Both the position numbers and the translations under genes were made by a program. Shown here piece by piece: positions 1 through 5,269 of a stretch of DNA of 6,280 bases. Under the pieces are notes generated by a model. That model was not told the origin of the DNA. It searched no databases and worked only from the letters and a program-made list of their open reading frames with translations. Within the stretch, counting starts at the first letter, position 1, and each line of letters begins with the position of its first letter. Source of the DNA: Citricoccus sp. WCRC_4 (GTDB lineage: Bacteria > Actinomycetota > Actinomycetes > Actinomycetales > Micrococcaceae); contig JAPFFX010000016.1 in NCBI GenBank assembly GCA_026645375.1, forward strand, positions 1 through 6,280, written 5' to 3'.

Positions 1-414
1 CTCCTGGAGCCGGTCCCGGTCCAGTTCCCGCCACTCGAGCAGGTCGTGGTCCTGCAGCGGACGCGCCTCGCCCTGCTCGATGACCGCCGTGAACACCCGC
101 ATCCTGGCCCCGTTGTCCAGCAGCCAACCCTCGGGGTGGCCGGCCGTCACCTCGCGGTCCAGGCAGATCTCCACGCCCAACTCCTCCCGGACCTCTCTCC
201 GCAGTGCGGACCGTGGGTCCTCTCCGGGCTCGACCTTGCCGCCCGGGAACTCCCAGAGGCCGGCAAGGCCCGCCGGCGAGCTGCGCCGTCCCACCAGCAG
301 ACGCGTCGGACGTTCCAGCCGGTCCAGCACCGCCGCCCCCATCACGGGGCGGGGGCCTCGGGGTCGTGCTCCCGGGCCGGGAGCCGGGGTGGACGTCGAC
401 GTGAGTTCAGTCAT
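1..414 (-). CDS. Nudix hydrolase (MutT-like), 3' end outside window
   Basis: The first 138 residues of a Nudix-family pyrophosphohydrolase are read leftward from an ATG at 414-412 and the frame is still open at base 1. A complete Nudix box lies at residues 59-81 (GGKVEPGEDPRSALRREV, then REELGV), matching GX5EX7REUXEEXGU. It has E65, R73, E74, E77 and E78, the residues that bind the catalytic metal. The family cleaves nucleoside diphosphates linked to another moiety. The short N-terminal beta strand (residues 24-31) and the WEFPGGK approach resemble MutT or 8-oxo-dGTPase-like members, but the substrate cannot be read from sequence. Residues 1-22 are a Pro/Gly/Thr-rich, probably disordered lead-in. 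The start is supported by a TAGGAT hexamer exactly 7 nt upstream, which suggests a leaderless mRNA; there is no good Shine-Dalgarno. It is divergent from the MFS gene, with 48 bp between the starts. Confidence 0.93.
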   Translation of the reverse strand, partial: MTELTSTSTPAPGPGARPRGPRPVMGAAVLDRLERPTRLLVGRRSSPAGLAGLWEFPGGKVEPGEDPRSALRREVREELGVEICLDREVTAGHPEGWLLDNGARMRVFTAVIEQGEARPLQDHDLLEWRELDRDRLQE

Positions 415-421
415 GGTCCCG

Positions 422-427
422 ATCCTA
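422..427 (-). promoter_or_regulatory. Candidate -10 element for the Nudix gene
   Basis: On the minus strand this reads TAGGAT, a good match to the actinobacterial -10 pattern TANNNT. It is followed by 7 nt and then the ATG at 414. That spacing would put the transcription start on the A of the start codon, giving a leaderless transcript. No convincing -35 hexamer is visible 16-19 bp upstream. Confidence 0.5.
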
Positions 428-453
428 GGCCGGTCCCGTCGAGACCCGGCCCG

Positions 454-459
454 TAGGCT
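454..459 (+). promoter_or_regulatory. Candidate -10 element for the MFS gene
   Basis: TAGGCT fits TANNNT and lies 3 nt before the ATG at 463 and 6 nt before the GTG that forms codon 2 (466-468). With the usual 6-7 nt from -10 to start site, transcription would begin at about 465-467, so the real start could be a leaderless GTG at 466. The TAG of this hexamer is also an in-frame stop, so no start upstream of 463 is possible. No -35 match is visible. Confidence 0.35.
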
Positions 460-462
460 GGA

Positions 463-1671
463 ATGGTGCCCTCCACTGCCGCCGACTCCTCCGCCTCGAC
501 CGTCCGGCCCCGCCGTATCCTGCCGGGAATCCTGGCGCTGGCCCTGGGCGGATTCGCGATCGGCACCACCGAGTTCGCGATCATGGGGTTGCTGCCCCAG
601 GCGGTGGCAGACCTCGAGGTCGACCTCCCCGCCGGCGGCATCCTGATCTCCGCCTATGCCCTGGGCGTCGTGGTGGGCGCGCCCTTGCTGGCGGCGGGCC
701 TGGCACGCGTGGACCGGAAGGTCTCGGCGCTCTCACTCATGGCCATGTTCGTCATCGGCCATGCCGCGAGCCTGCTGGCGCCGGACTTCGCCACCATGCT
801 CGTGGCCCGCTTCGTCTCGGGGCTCCCCCACGGCGCCTACTTCTCGGCCGCGGCCCTGGCGGCCGCACACCTGGCCGGCCCGGCCCGTCGCGGCCAGGCC
901 ACCGCCTGGGTGATGGCGGGCCTGTCCGTGGCCAACCTGGTGGGCGTGCCCCTGGCCACCTGGCTCGGCCAGGGCGCGGGGTGGCGGTGGATGTTCGTCC
1001 TCACCGGTGTCTTCGGCACCGCGACGATCGCCGCCGTCGCCTGGCTGGTCCCGGCCATCCCGGCACCGGCCGGGACGTCCGTGCGCGGCGAACTGACCGC
1101 GCTGCGGTCCGGCGCGCTGTGGCGGGCCGTGCTGGTCGGCACCATCGGGTTCGCGGGCATGTTCGCGCTGTACACCTATATCGCCCCGGTCTTCGTGGAG
1201 GTCGGCGGACTGCCCGAGCGGCTGGTCCCCGTCATCATGGCCCTGTACGGACTCGGCATGGTGGCCGGCACCCTGCTGGGCGGGACCTGGTCCGACCGGT
1301 CGGCCACCCGCACCCTGCAGTGGATGCTCGGGATCGTGGCCGTGGCCCTGGCCGTCTTCAGTGTCACCGCGCCGTGGTGGGTGCTCTCGCTGGTGCCGTT
1401 GCTCGCCGCCGCCACCGCCGCCTCGGCCCTGGTCCCCTCCCTGCAGGTGCTGTTGGTGGACGCCGCCCCGTACGCGCCGCAATTGTCCGGGGCCCTGAAC
1501 CACTCGGCCCTCAACCTGGCCAACGCCATGGGCGCCTGGGTCGGCGCGGCGGTCATCTCCGCCGGCGCCGGGCTGCAGGTGCCGGCCGGTGCCGGGGCCG
1601 GCCTCGCCGCCGTCGGGTGCGTACTGTCCCTGCTACTGCTACGTCCACGACGTGAGGTGTCCCTCACCTGA
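463..1671 (+). CDS. MFS transporter, DHA1 family (AraJ/YdhP/NepI-like efflux)
   Basis: A 402-residue integral membrane protein with about 12 hydrophobic segments (approximately 19-41, 58-79, 87-107, 110-135, 146-168, 174-196, 219-241, 254-276, 284-303, 305-329, 341-367, 373-394), the normal size and topology for a proton-coupled DHA1 major facilitator. Family marks are GTTEFAIMGLLP (34-45) in helix 1, GLPHGAYFSAA (120-130) in helix 4 and LNHSALNLANAMGAW (345-359) in helix 11. These are typical of the AraJ/YdhP/PbuE/NepI branch, which exports sugars, nucleosides or drugs. Motif A is degenerate in the first half (ARVDRKV, 81-87) and recognisable in the second (GGTWSDRSATR, 273-283). The substrate is not predictable. 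An in-frame TAG at 454-456 makes the ATG at 463 the earliest start; there is no Shine-Dalgarno at useful spacing. It shares a short divergent promoter region with the Nudix gene, so related control is possible but unproven. Confidence 0.93.
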   Translation: MVPSTAADSSASTVRPRRILPGILALALGGFAIGTTEFAIMGLLPQAVADLEVDLPAGGILISAYALGVVVGAPLLAAGLARVDRKVSALSLMAMFVIGHAASLLAPDFATMLVARFVSGLPHGAYFSAAALAAAHLAGPARRGQATAWVMAGLSVANLVGVPLATWLGQGAGWRWMFVLTGVFGTATIAAVAWLVPAIPAPAGTSVRGELTALRSGALWRAVLVGTIGFAGMFALYTYIAPVFVEVGGLPERLVPVIMALYGLGMVAGTLLGGTWSDRSATRTLQWMLGIVAVALAVFSVTAPWWVLSLVPLLAAATAASALVPSLQVLLVDAAPYAPQLSGALNHSALNLANAMGAWVGAAVISAGAGLQVPAGAGAGLAAVGCVLSLLLLRPRREVSLT

Positions 1672-1705
1672 CGTGCGACGACGCCGCACCGCCCCGTCCA
1701 TGCCA

Positions 1706-1734
1706 CCCGCCGGCGCGCGGCGCCGGGAGGCGGG
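1706..1734 (+). terminator. Hairpin after the MFS gene, probable terminator
   Basis: Nested arms CCCGCC (1706-1711) with GGCGGG (1729-1734) and GGCGC (1712-1716) with GCGCC (1720-1724) give 11 G/C pairs around a 3-nt loop, with a 4-nt bulge (1725-1728). It begins 35 nt after the MFS stop. No U-tract follows, which is common for actinobacterial terminators. The rest of the gap up to 1832 shows only the ribosome binding site of the next gene and no clear promoter. Confidence 0.5.
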
Positions 1735-1832
1735 GCCGCGAATCCAGCCCCCCAACCGTGGACGGGCCCCTGCATCCACACCGACACTATCCCTGTCAGC
1801 GCACTGCATGACGAGCACGAAGGGGACACATC

Positions 1833-2105
1833 ATGAGCATCATCAGCTGGATCATCATGGGCCTGATCGCAGGTGCCATTGCGCGCCTCATCCTGCCCGG
1901 CGACCAGGGCGGAGGCTGGCTGGGAGCGCTTCTCACCGGCATCCTGGGCGCCATCCTCGGCGGCTGGATCGGAGGCCTGCTGTTCGGTCTCGACCTGAAC
2001 GAGAGCTTCTGGAGCTTCTGGACCTGGGTCTTCGCCATCATCGGTGGCGTCATCGTGGCGTTCATCTGGCAGGCCATCACCCGCCGCCGCGGCAGCAAGG
2101 TCTGA
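1833..2105 (+). CDS. GlsB/YeaQ/YmgE family stress-associated membrane protein
   Basis: A 90-residue, Gly-rich, very hydrophobic protein with three predicted membrane segments (about 3-22, 28-52 and 62-82) and a basic tail (RRRGSK). The opening MSIISWIIMGLIAGAIARLI, the LPGDQGGGW linker (21-29) and the LGALLTGILGAILGGWIGGLLFG core (30-52, glycines every three or four residues) are typical of the transglycosylase-associated / GlsB / YeaQ / YmgE family (PF04226). Length is normal for that family. Members are small inner-membrane proteins often induced by general stress; their biochemical role is not established. The start is supported by AAGGGG (1820-1825) seven bases upstream. It appears to be a single-gene unit: a probable terminator precedes it and a palindrome follows. 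Upstream there is only a weak CACTAT (1785-1790) that could be a -10 element. Confidence 0.92.
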   Translation: MSIISWIIMGLIAGAIARLILPGDQGGGWLGALLTGILGAILGGWIGGLLFGLDLNESFWSFWTWVFAIIGGVIVAFIWQAITRRRGSKV

Positions 2106-2126
2106 TACCGCCACACCGGCAGTACC

Positions 2127-2156
2127 ACGAAGGGCGCCCCGCGGGGCGCCCTTCGT
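2127..2156. terminator. Perfect 30-bp palindrome, probable bidirectional terminator
   Basis: The arm ACGAAGGGCGCCCCG (2127-2141) is exactly the reverse complement of the following 15 bases (2142-2156). It lies in the 70-bp gap between two convergent genes, 21 nt after the plus-strand stop at 2105 and 19 nt after the minus-strand stop at 2176. It would form the same hairpin in either transcript. Neither side has a U-tract. Confidence 0.8.
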
Positions 2157-2175
2157 CGTGTCCACGGCCGGGACG

Positions 2176-3060
2176 TCAGGACCGGTCCGCGTGCTGGGAC
2201 ATGGCCGAGGCGTAGAGGCATACGGTCGCCGCCGTGGCGACGTTCAGCGATTCCGCCCTGCCGTACAGGGGAACCGCCACCCGTTCGGCGGCCAGGGACA
2301 GCTCGTCCGCCGACAGTCCCTGGGCCTCGTTGCCGAACAGCCAGGCGGTGGGCCGCGCCAGCAACCCCGACGGCGGACGGTCCAGGGCCACGGCGCCGTA
2401 CCCGTCCGCGGCCAGCACCTGGAGGCCGCGACCGGACAGCAGCGCACCGGCCGCAGTCAGGTCCGCCCCGGTCACGACGGGCAGGTGGAACAGCGATCCC
2501 GCGGTGGAACGCACCACCTTGGGGTTGAACAGGTCGACCGATCCGGCCGTGACCACCACGACGTCGGCCCCGGCGGCATCGGCCGCGCGCAGGATGGTCC
2601 CCGCGTTGCCCGGGTCCTGGACCCTGCACAGGACGGCCGCCAGGTGCGGCTGGCCGGGCAGGCCGGTCAGCACCGACTCCGCCGACGACTCGGGGATCCG
2701 GCACACGGCCAGGATGTCCTGTCCGGTGACCGCGTCGCTCATGGCCGTCAGCACCTCGTCACCGGCCTGCCGCACCGGGACCCCCGCGCGGGCTGCCTCG
2801 GCGGCCAGGGCGGCCAGGTCCGGGTGCCGCTCGGCCAGCCGGGTCGAGACGTATACCGCCTCCACGACGTCCCCGGGCGTCCACTGGGGGGATCCGAGCA
2901 CGCCCAGGTGCGCCCGCAGGGCCTCGCGGGCCGGCTGGGGCCCCTCGGCGAGGAACAGGCCCTCCCGTTGACGCGACGAGCGCCCCGCCAGGCGTGCGAC
3001 CTTGCGCACCCGGTCAGCCCGGGGGTTGGTCATCACGTCCTGGTCAGGGCGCTCGTTCAT
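2176..3060 (-). CDS. TrmH/SpoU-family RNA 2'-O-methyltransferase (TsnR-like)
   Basis: A 294-residue SPOUT methyltransferase expected to transfer a methyl group from S-adenosylmethionine to a ribose 2'-OH in rRNA or tRNA. An N-terminal substrate-binding region (about 11-120, starting NPRADRVRKVARLAGRSSR) precedes the catalytic domain. The three SpoU motifs are present: motif 1 QDPGNAGTILRAA (148-160, with N152 and R158), motif 2 LFGNEAQGLS (241-250, with E245) and motif 3 VPLYGRAESLNVATAA (263-278, with N272). These form the trefoil-knot cofactor site and dimer interface. It is the last gene of the infC-rpmI-rplT block, the place occupied by tsnR in mycobacteria, so 23S rRNA is the likely target (inference). 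The frame is open back to 3132, but that start would overlap rplT. ATG 3060 has AGGA (3068-3065) four bases upstream. ATG 3033 has the same signal and is an equal alternative, giving 285 residues. Confidence 0.9.
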   Translation of the reverse strand: MNERPDQDVMTNPRADRVRKVARLAGRSSRQREGLFLAEGPQPAREALRAHLGVLGSPQWTPGDVVEAVYVSTRLAERHPDLAALAAEAARAGVPVRQAGDEVLTAMSDAVTGQDILAVCRIPESSAESVLTGLPGQPHLAAVLCRVQDPGNAGTILRAADAAGADVVVVTAGSVDLFNPKVVRSTAGSLFHLPVVTGADLTAAGALLSGRGLQVLAADGYGAVALDRPPSGLLARPTAWLFGNEAQGLSADELSLAAERVAVPLYGRAESLNVATAATVCLYASAMSQHADRS

Positions 3061-3118
3061 GGTGTCCTGTCGCGAGGGTGCGGGCGATGCCGCGCCCGGC
3101 GGACGGGGTCCGGAGTGC

Positions 3119-3505
3119 TTACTTGGCGGCAACCGGGGCGTTGACGTCCGCGGGCAGGGCCTCGCGGGCCGCGGTCACCAGGGTGGCGAAGGCGGCGGCG
3201 TCGGACACGGCCAGCTCGGCGAGCATGCGGCGGTCCACCTCGATGCCGGCCAGCTTCAGGCCCTGCATGAAGCGGTTGTAGGTCATGCCGTTGGCGCGGG
3301 AGGCGGCGTTGATGCGGGTGATCCACAGCCGGCGGAAGTCGCCCTTGCGCTTCTTGCGGTGCTGGTAGTTGTAGACATACGAGTGCAGCAGCTGTTCCTT
3401 GGCCTTGCGGTAGAGGCGGGAACGCTGACCGCGGTAACCGGAGGCGCGGTCAAGGACCACCCGGCGCTTCTTGTGGGCATTGACTGCCCGCTTCACACGT
3501 GCCAC
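3119..3505 (-). CDS. rplT: 50S ribosomal protein L20
   Basis: A 128-residue, very basic protein that begins MARVKRAVNAHKKRR and contains the L20 signature KGDFRRLWITRINAASR at residues 54-70. Length is normal for actinobacterial L20. It binds 23S rRNA early in assembly of the large subunit and in several bacteria represses its own operon by binding the mRNA. The start codon is GTG (3505-3503) with AAGGAG seven bases upstream. It follows rpmI after 86 nt and precedes the methyltransferase after 58 nt, all on the minus strand. The last 12 residues or so (PADVNAPVAAK) are a short Ala/Pro tail beyond the conserved core. Confidence 0.98.
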   Translation of the reverse strand: MARVKRAVNAHKKRRVVLDRASGYRGQRSRLYRKAKEQLLHSYVYNYQHRKKRKGDFRRLWITRINAASRANGMTYNRFMQGLKLAGIEVDRRMLAELAVSDAAAFATLVTAAREALPADVNAPVAAK

Positions 3506-3513
3506 GTGCGTAC

Positions 3514-3519
3514 TCCTTC
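3514..3519 (-). promoter_or_regulatory. Shine-Dalgarno site of rplT
   Basis: AAGGAG on the minus strand, 7 nt before the GTG at 3505. It fixes the GTG as the L20 start; no ATG gives the conserved MARVKRAV opening. Confidence 0.85.
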
Positions 3520-3591
3520 GAAATCGATGCCGTCCGCGGGACGCTCCGCGCGGCGGCTGGCTGGATTGCGGCCCTCAGGCCACGGGGATTC

Positions 3592-3786
3592 TCAGATGCC
3601 GAGCATCCGCTTGATGGTCTTGACGCTGGACTTGGAGACCAGCTGGTCGCTGGCCAGGCGGCGCGTCAGCGTGGAGGGCTTGTGCTCCAGGTAGTGGCGG
3701 CGGTTGGCCTGCTGACGCATCAGCTTGCCGGAACCGGTCACGCGGAAGCGCTTCTTGGCTCCGCTGTGGGTCTTCATCTTCGGCAT
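3592..3786 (-). CDS. rpmI: 50S ribosomal protein L35
   Basis: A 64-residue, Lys/Arg-rich protein with the family opening MPKMKTHSGAKKRFRVTGSG and the downstream HYLEHKPSTLTRRL segment (31-44). This is the complete and usual length of L35, a small component of the large ribosomal subunit. It starts at ATG 3786 with AAGGAG (3802-3797) ten bases upstream, a slightly long but workable spacing. It lies between infC (120-nt gap containing two hairpins) and rplT (86-nt gap) on the same strand, the standard infC-rpmI-rplT order. Confidence 0.98.
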   Translation of the reverse strand: MPKMKTHSGAKKRFRVTGSGKLMRQQANRRHYLEHKPSTLTRRLASDQLVSKSSVKTIKRMLGI

Positions 3787-3812
3787 GGCTGCCGTTCTCC
3801 TTCGTGTTGGCT

Positions 3813-3860
3813 GCCCGCCGAAGCGGACAGTGCTGCATGGGCCCCGCCGAACACGGGGCC
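3813..3860 (-). promoter_or_regulatory. Two hairpins in the infC-rpmI intergenic RNA
   Basis: In the minus-strand transcript the first hairpin pairs GGCCCCG (3860-3854) with CGGGGCC (3846-3840) around a 7-nt loop. The second pairs GUCCGC (3828-3823) with GCGGGC (3818-3813), including one G-U pair, around a UUCG tetraloop closed by C-G. The second ends 10 nt before the AAGGAG of rpmI. They could mark RNA processing, partial termination or ribosomal-protein feedback; the sequence alone does not decide between these. There is no U-tract. Confidence 0.5.
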
Positions 3861-3906
3861 GATCTGGACGGCCCGGGGATGCCGGACCGAAAGTGTGATG
3901 CCGGCC

Positions 3907-4956
3907 TTACTTCCTACCGCCCGGCTTGGGACCGGGCTTCGGGGCTGCACCGGGCTTGGGAGCCGGCTTCGGCACCGATGGCTTGGGTGCCGGCTTGGCC
4001 GCTGCCGGAGTCGCCGCCGGCTTTGCTGCCGGAGCGGTCGCGGGCTTGGCCGCCGCGGGCTTGGTCTCCGCGGGAGCCGCCGCAGGCTTCGCTGCCGGAG
4101 CCGCCGCAGGCTTCGCTGCCGCCGGAGCCGCCGCGGGTTTGGTCTCCGCCGGAGCCGTCGCAGGCTTCGCTGCCGGAGCCGCCGCGGGCTTGGTCTCCTC
4201 CACGGCCGGAGCAGGAGTTGCCTCCGGCGTGGCTGCCGCCGGTGCCGAGGCAGCCGAGCCGGCCTGGGCCATCTTCTTCAGCTGCTCGGGCATCGCGTCC
4301 GACATCGAGCTGGACAGCGGAGCGGACGAGGTGTCCGACGCGACCTTGGACTTGGCCTCACGGGCCGCGACGTCACGGCGGGAGCCGACGCGCTCGGGCT
4401 TGGTGGTGTCCTGCTGGTTCTTCCGGGCCTCGGCGCGAGCCTCGGCCTTGTTCTTCACCGGCCCGACCACCATGACCATGTTGCGGCCGTCCTGACGGGG
4501 GGTCGACTCGACGCTGCCGACATCGGCGACGTCGGACGCGAACTTCTCGAGCAGGCGGATGCCCAGCTCCGGACGCTGCTGCTCGCGTCCGCGGAACTGG
4601 ATCATGGCCTTGACCTTGTCCCCCGCGGTGAGGAACTTCCGGGCATGGCCGACCTTGGTGTCGTAGTCGTGGGTGTCGATCTTCAGCCGGAAGCGGACTT
4701 CCTTCAACACCGTGTTCGTCTGGTTCTTCCGCGCCTCACGGGCCTTGACGGCGGCCTCGTACTTCCACTTGCCGAAGTCCATGAGCTTGCAGACCGGCGG
4801 CTTCGCCGTCGGGGCCACCTCAACGAGGTCCAGGTCGGCCTCAGTGGCAAGTCGCAGCGCATCCTCGATGCGCACAATTCCAACCTGCTCGCCCTGGGGG
4901 CCGACCAGGCGCACCTCGGGCACGCGGATCCGTTCGTTGATTCTCGGCTCGCTAAT
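3907..4956 (-). CDS. infC: Translation initiation factor IF-3, AUU start, long C-terminal tail
   Basis: IF3 binds the 30S subunit, prevents premature joining of 50S and checks the start codon and initiator tRNA. The start is ATT at 4956-4954 behind AGGAG with 7-nt spacing. Between it and an in-frame TAG (5040-5038) there is no ATG, GTG, TTG or CTG. The first downstream candidate, GTG 4923, would remove the conserved SEPRINERIR opening. The product is 349 residues. Residues 2-75 are the N-terminal domain, with the signature KLMDFGKWKYE (57-67). A linker helix follows, then the C-terminal domain (about 84-172, including FRLKIDTHDYDTK and MIQFRGREQQRPELG). Typical IF3 is near 180-200 residues. 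Here residues 174-232 form a charged extension and 233-349 an Ala/Pro/Lys low-complexity tail ending PKPGPKPGGRK. It heads the infC-rpmI-rplT operon. The AUU start implies negative feedback by IF3 itself (known in enterobacteria, inferred here). Confidence 0.97.
   Translation of the reverse strand: MSEPRINERIRVPEVRLVGPQGEQVGIVRIEDALRLATEADLDLVEVAPTAKPPVCKLMDFGKWKYEAAVKAREARKNQTNTVLKEVRFRLKIDTHDYDTKVGHARKFLTAGDKVKAMIQFRGREQQRPELGIRLLEKFASDVADVGSVESTPRQDGRNMVMVVGPVKNKAEARAEARKNQQDTTKPERVGSRRDVAAREAKSKVASDTSSAPLSSSMSDAMPEQLKKMAQAGSAASAPAAATPEATPAPAVEETKPAAAPAAKPATAPAETKPAAAPAAAKPAAAPAAKPAAAPAETKPAAAKPATAPAAKPAATPAAAKPAPKPSVPKPAPKPGAAPKPGPKPGGRK
4051..4185 (-). repeat. Imperfect direct repeat (78-bp offset) inside infC
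   Basis: Bases 4051-4107 recur at 4129-4185 with about three mismatches over 57 bp, an offset of 78 bp or 26 codons. The last 27 bases of each copy are identical (4081-4107 and 4159-4185). The copies encode part of the AAKPAAAPAETKPA-type tail of IF3. Shorter related units extend over about 3926-4200. This looks like tandem expansion of a coding microdomain, in frame throughout. Confidence 0.75.
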
Positions 4957-4963
4957 CTTGCAA

Positions 4964-4968
4964 CTCCT
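4964..4968 (-). promoter_or_regulatory. Shine-Dalgarno site of infC, fixes the ATT start
   Basis: On the minus strand AGGAG is followed by TTGCAAG (7 nt) and then ATT. No other start codon in the reading frame has a comparable site, so this decides the AUU initiation. A strong Shine-Dalgarno paired with a weak start codon is the arrangement known for IF3-sensitive infC mRNAs. Confidence 0.85.
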
Positions 4969-4990
4969 GTGGTCTGGGTTCTTCGGGTTC

Positions 4991-5017
4991 GGGGCCGCCG
5001 TCCCCGGGGCGGTCCCC
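4991..5017 (-). promoter_or_regulatory. GC-rich hairpin in the infC leader, proximal to the start
   Basis: GGGGCCGCC (4991-4999) pairs with GGCGGTCCCC (5008-5017) with one bulged base (5013), giving 9 G/C pairs and an 8-nt loop. It ends about 22 nt before the Shine-Dalgarno of infC on the minus-strand mRNA. It may influence ribosome access or be one arm of a feedback-regulated leader. Confidence 0.5.
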
Positions 5018-5041
5018 TGCGCCGGGCCCGGAGACGACTAA

Positions 5042-5070
5042 GGCCTCCGTGCTCAACGCAGACGGAGGCC
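5042..5070 (-). promoter_or_regulatory. Nine-base-pair hairpin in the infC leader, distal
   Basis: GGCCTCCGT (5042-5050) and ACGGAGGCC (5062-5070) are perfect reverse complements around an 11-nt loop. On the minus-strand mRNA the 3' side runs into UUAGUCGUCUCC, slightly U-rich but not a true U-tract. It could be an attenuator, a ribosomal-protein or IF3-related leader element, or a transcript 5' cap structure. I cannot match it to a named leader family from memory. Confidence 0.55.
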
Positions 5071-5219
5071 GAGGCCAGCGGACGATTCCGCCGACCGAAC
5101 GGTGCGACACCCCCCGCGGGGACTGCCGGACCGGTAACCCGGCAACTCGGCCCGGAATCCGGACTTCCTGCTGACGCGGGTGGGAGATGGCCTCCACTTC
5201 GATGGCTGGCGACCGTGGT

Positions 5220-5256
5220 CCATTCCGAGCGGGAATGGCCAGCGGACCAGCTGGTC
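5220..5256. promoter_or_regulatory. Two dyads upstream of the DUF1844 gene and infC
   Basis: CCATTCC (5220-5226) and GGAATGG (5232-5238) form a perfect inverted repeat with a 5-bp centre. GACCAGCTGGTC (5245-5256) is a perfect 12-bp palindrome six bases further on. Both lie in the divergent intergenic region, within 55 bp of the DUF1844 start. They look like operator sites for dimeric regulators. No factor can be assigned from the sequence. Confidence 0.4.
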
Positions 5257-5261
5257 TGTGA

Positions 5262-5269
5262 CAAGCTTA
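5262..5269. promoter_or_regulatory. Overlapping divergent -10 candidates for infC and DUF1844 gene
   Basis: On the minus strand TAAGCT (5269-5264) fits TANNNT and could serve infC, giving a leader of about 300 nt. On the plus strand CAAGCT (5262-5267) ends 7 nt before the ATG at 5275, which would give a leaderless DUF1844 mRNA. The two overlap on the palindrome AAGCTT. No -35 match is convincing on either strand, so this is tentative. Confidence 0.3.

Noticed and set aside
80..646. Plus-strand frames covering the Nudix gene region (46-456, 80-646).
   Set aside because: The minus strand there encodes a textbook Nudix box; the plus-strand frames have Ser/Arg/Pro-rich shadow composition and no motif.
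733..2165. Long minus-strand frames opposite the MFS gene and GlsB-family gene (for example 733-1503 and 1176-2165).
   Set aside because: They are Gly/Arg/Gln-rich or Ala/Pro/Arg-rich shadow frames without domains, start signals or codon preference, lying over well-supported plus-strand genes.
1796..2704. A minus-strand frame of 302 codons overlapping the methyltransferase and the GlsB-family gene.
   Set aside because: It crosses the 30-bp palindrome and two supported genes in other frames, and its composition is typical of a shadow frame.
3926..4200. Repeats in this region considered as a CRISPR array or mobile repeat.
   Set aside because: The units are not separated by unique spacers, vary in length in multiples of three and keep the infC frame open, so they are coding low-complexity repeats.
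3926..4495. A plus-strand Gly/Ala-rich frame of 189 codons resembling a PE-PGRS or silk-like protein.
   Set aside because: It is the exact antisense of the Ala/Pro/Lys tail of IF3, whose frame continues a conserved IF3 core. The Gly/Ala pattern follows from the complement of GCC, CCG and AAG codons.
5041..5070. The leader hairpin considered as a named riboswitch.
   Set aside because: A single 9-bp stem with an 11-nt loop does not match the multi-helix core of any riboswitch I know. It is kept only as a candidate leader element.
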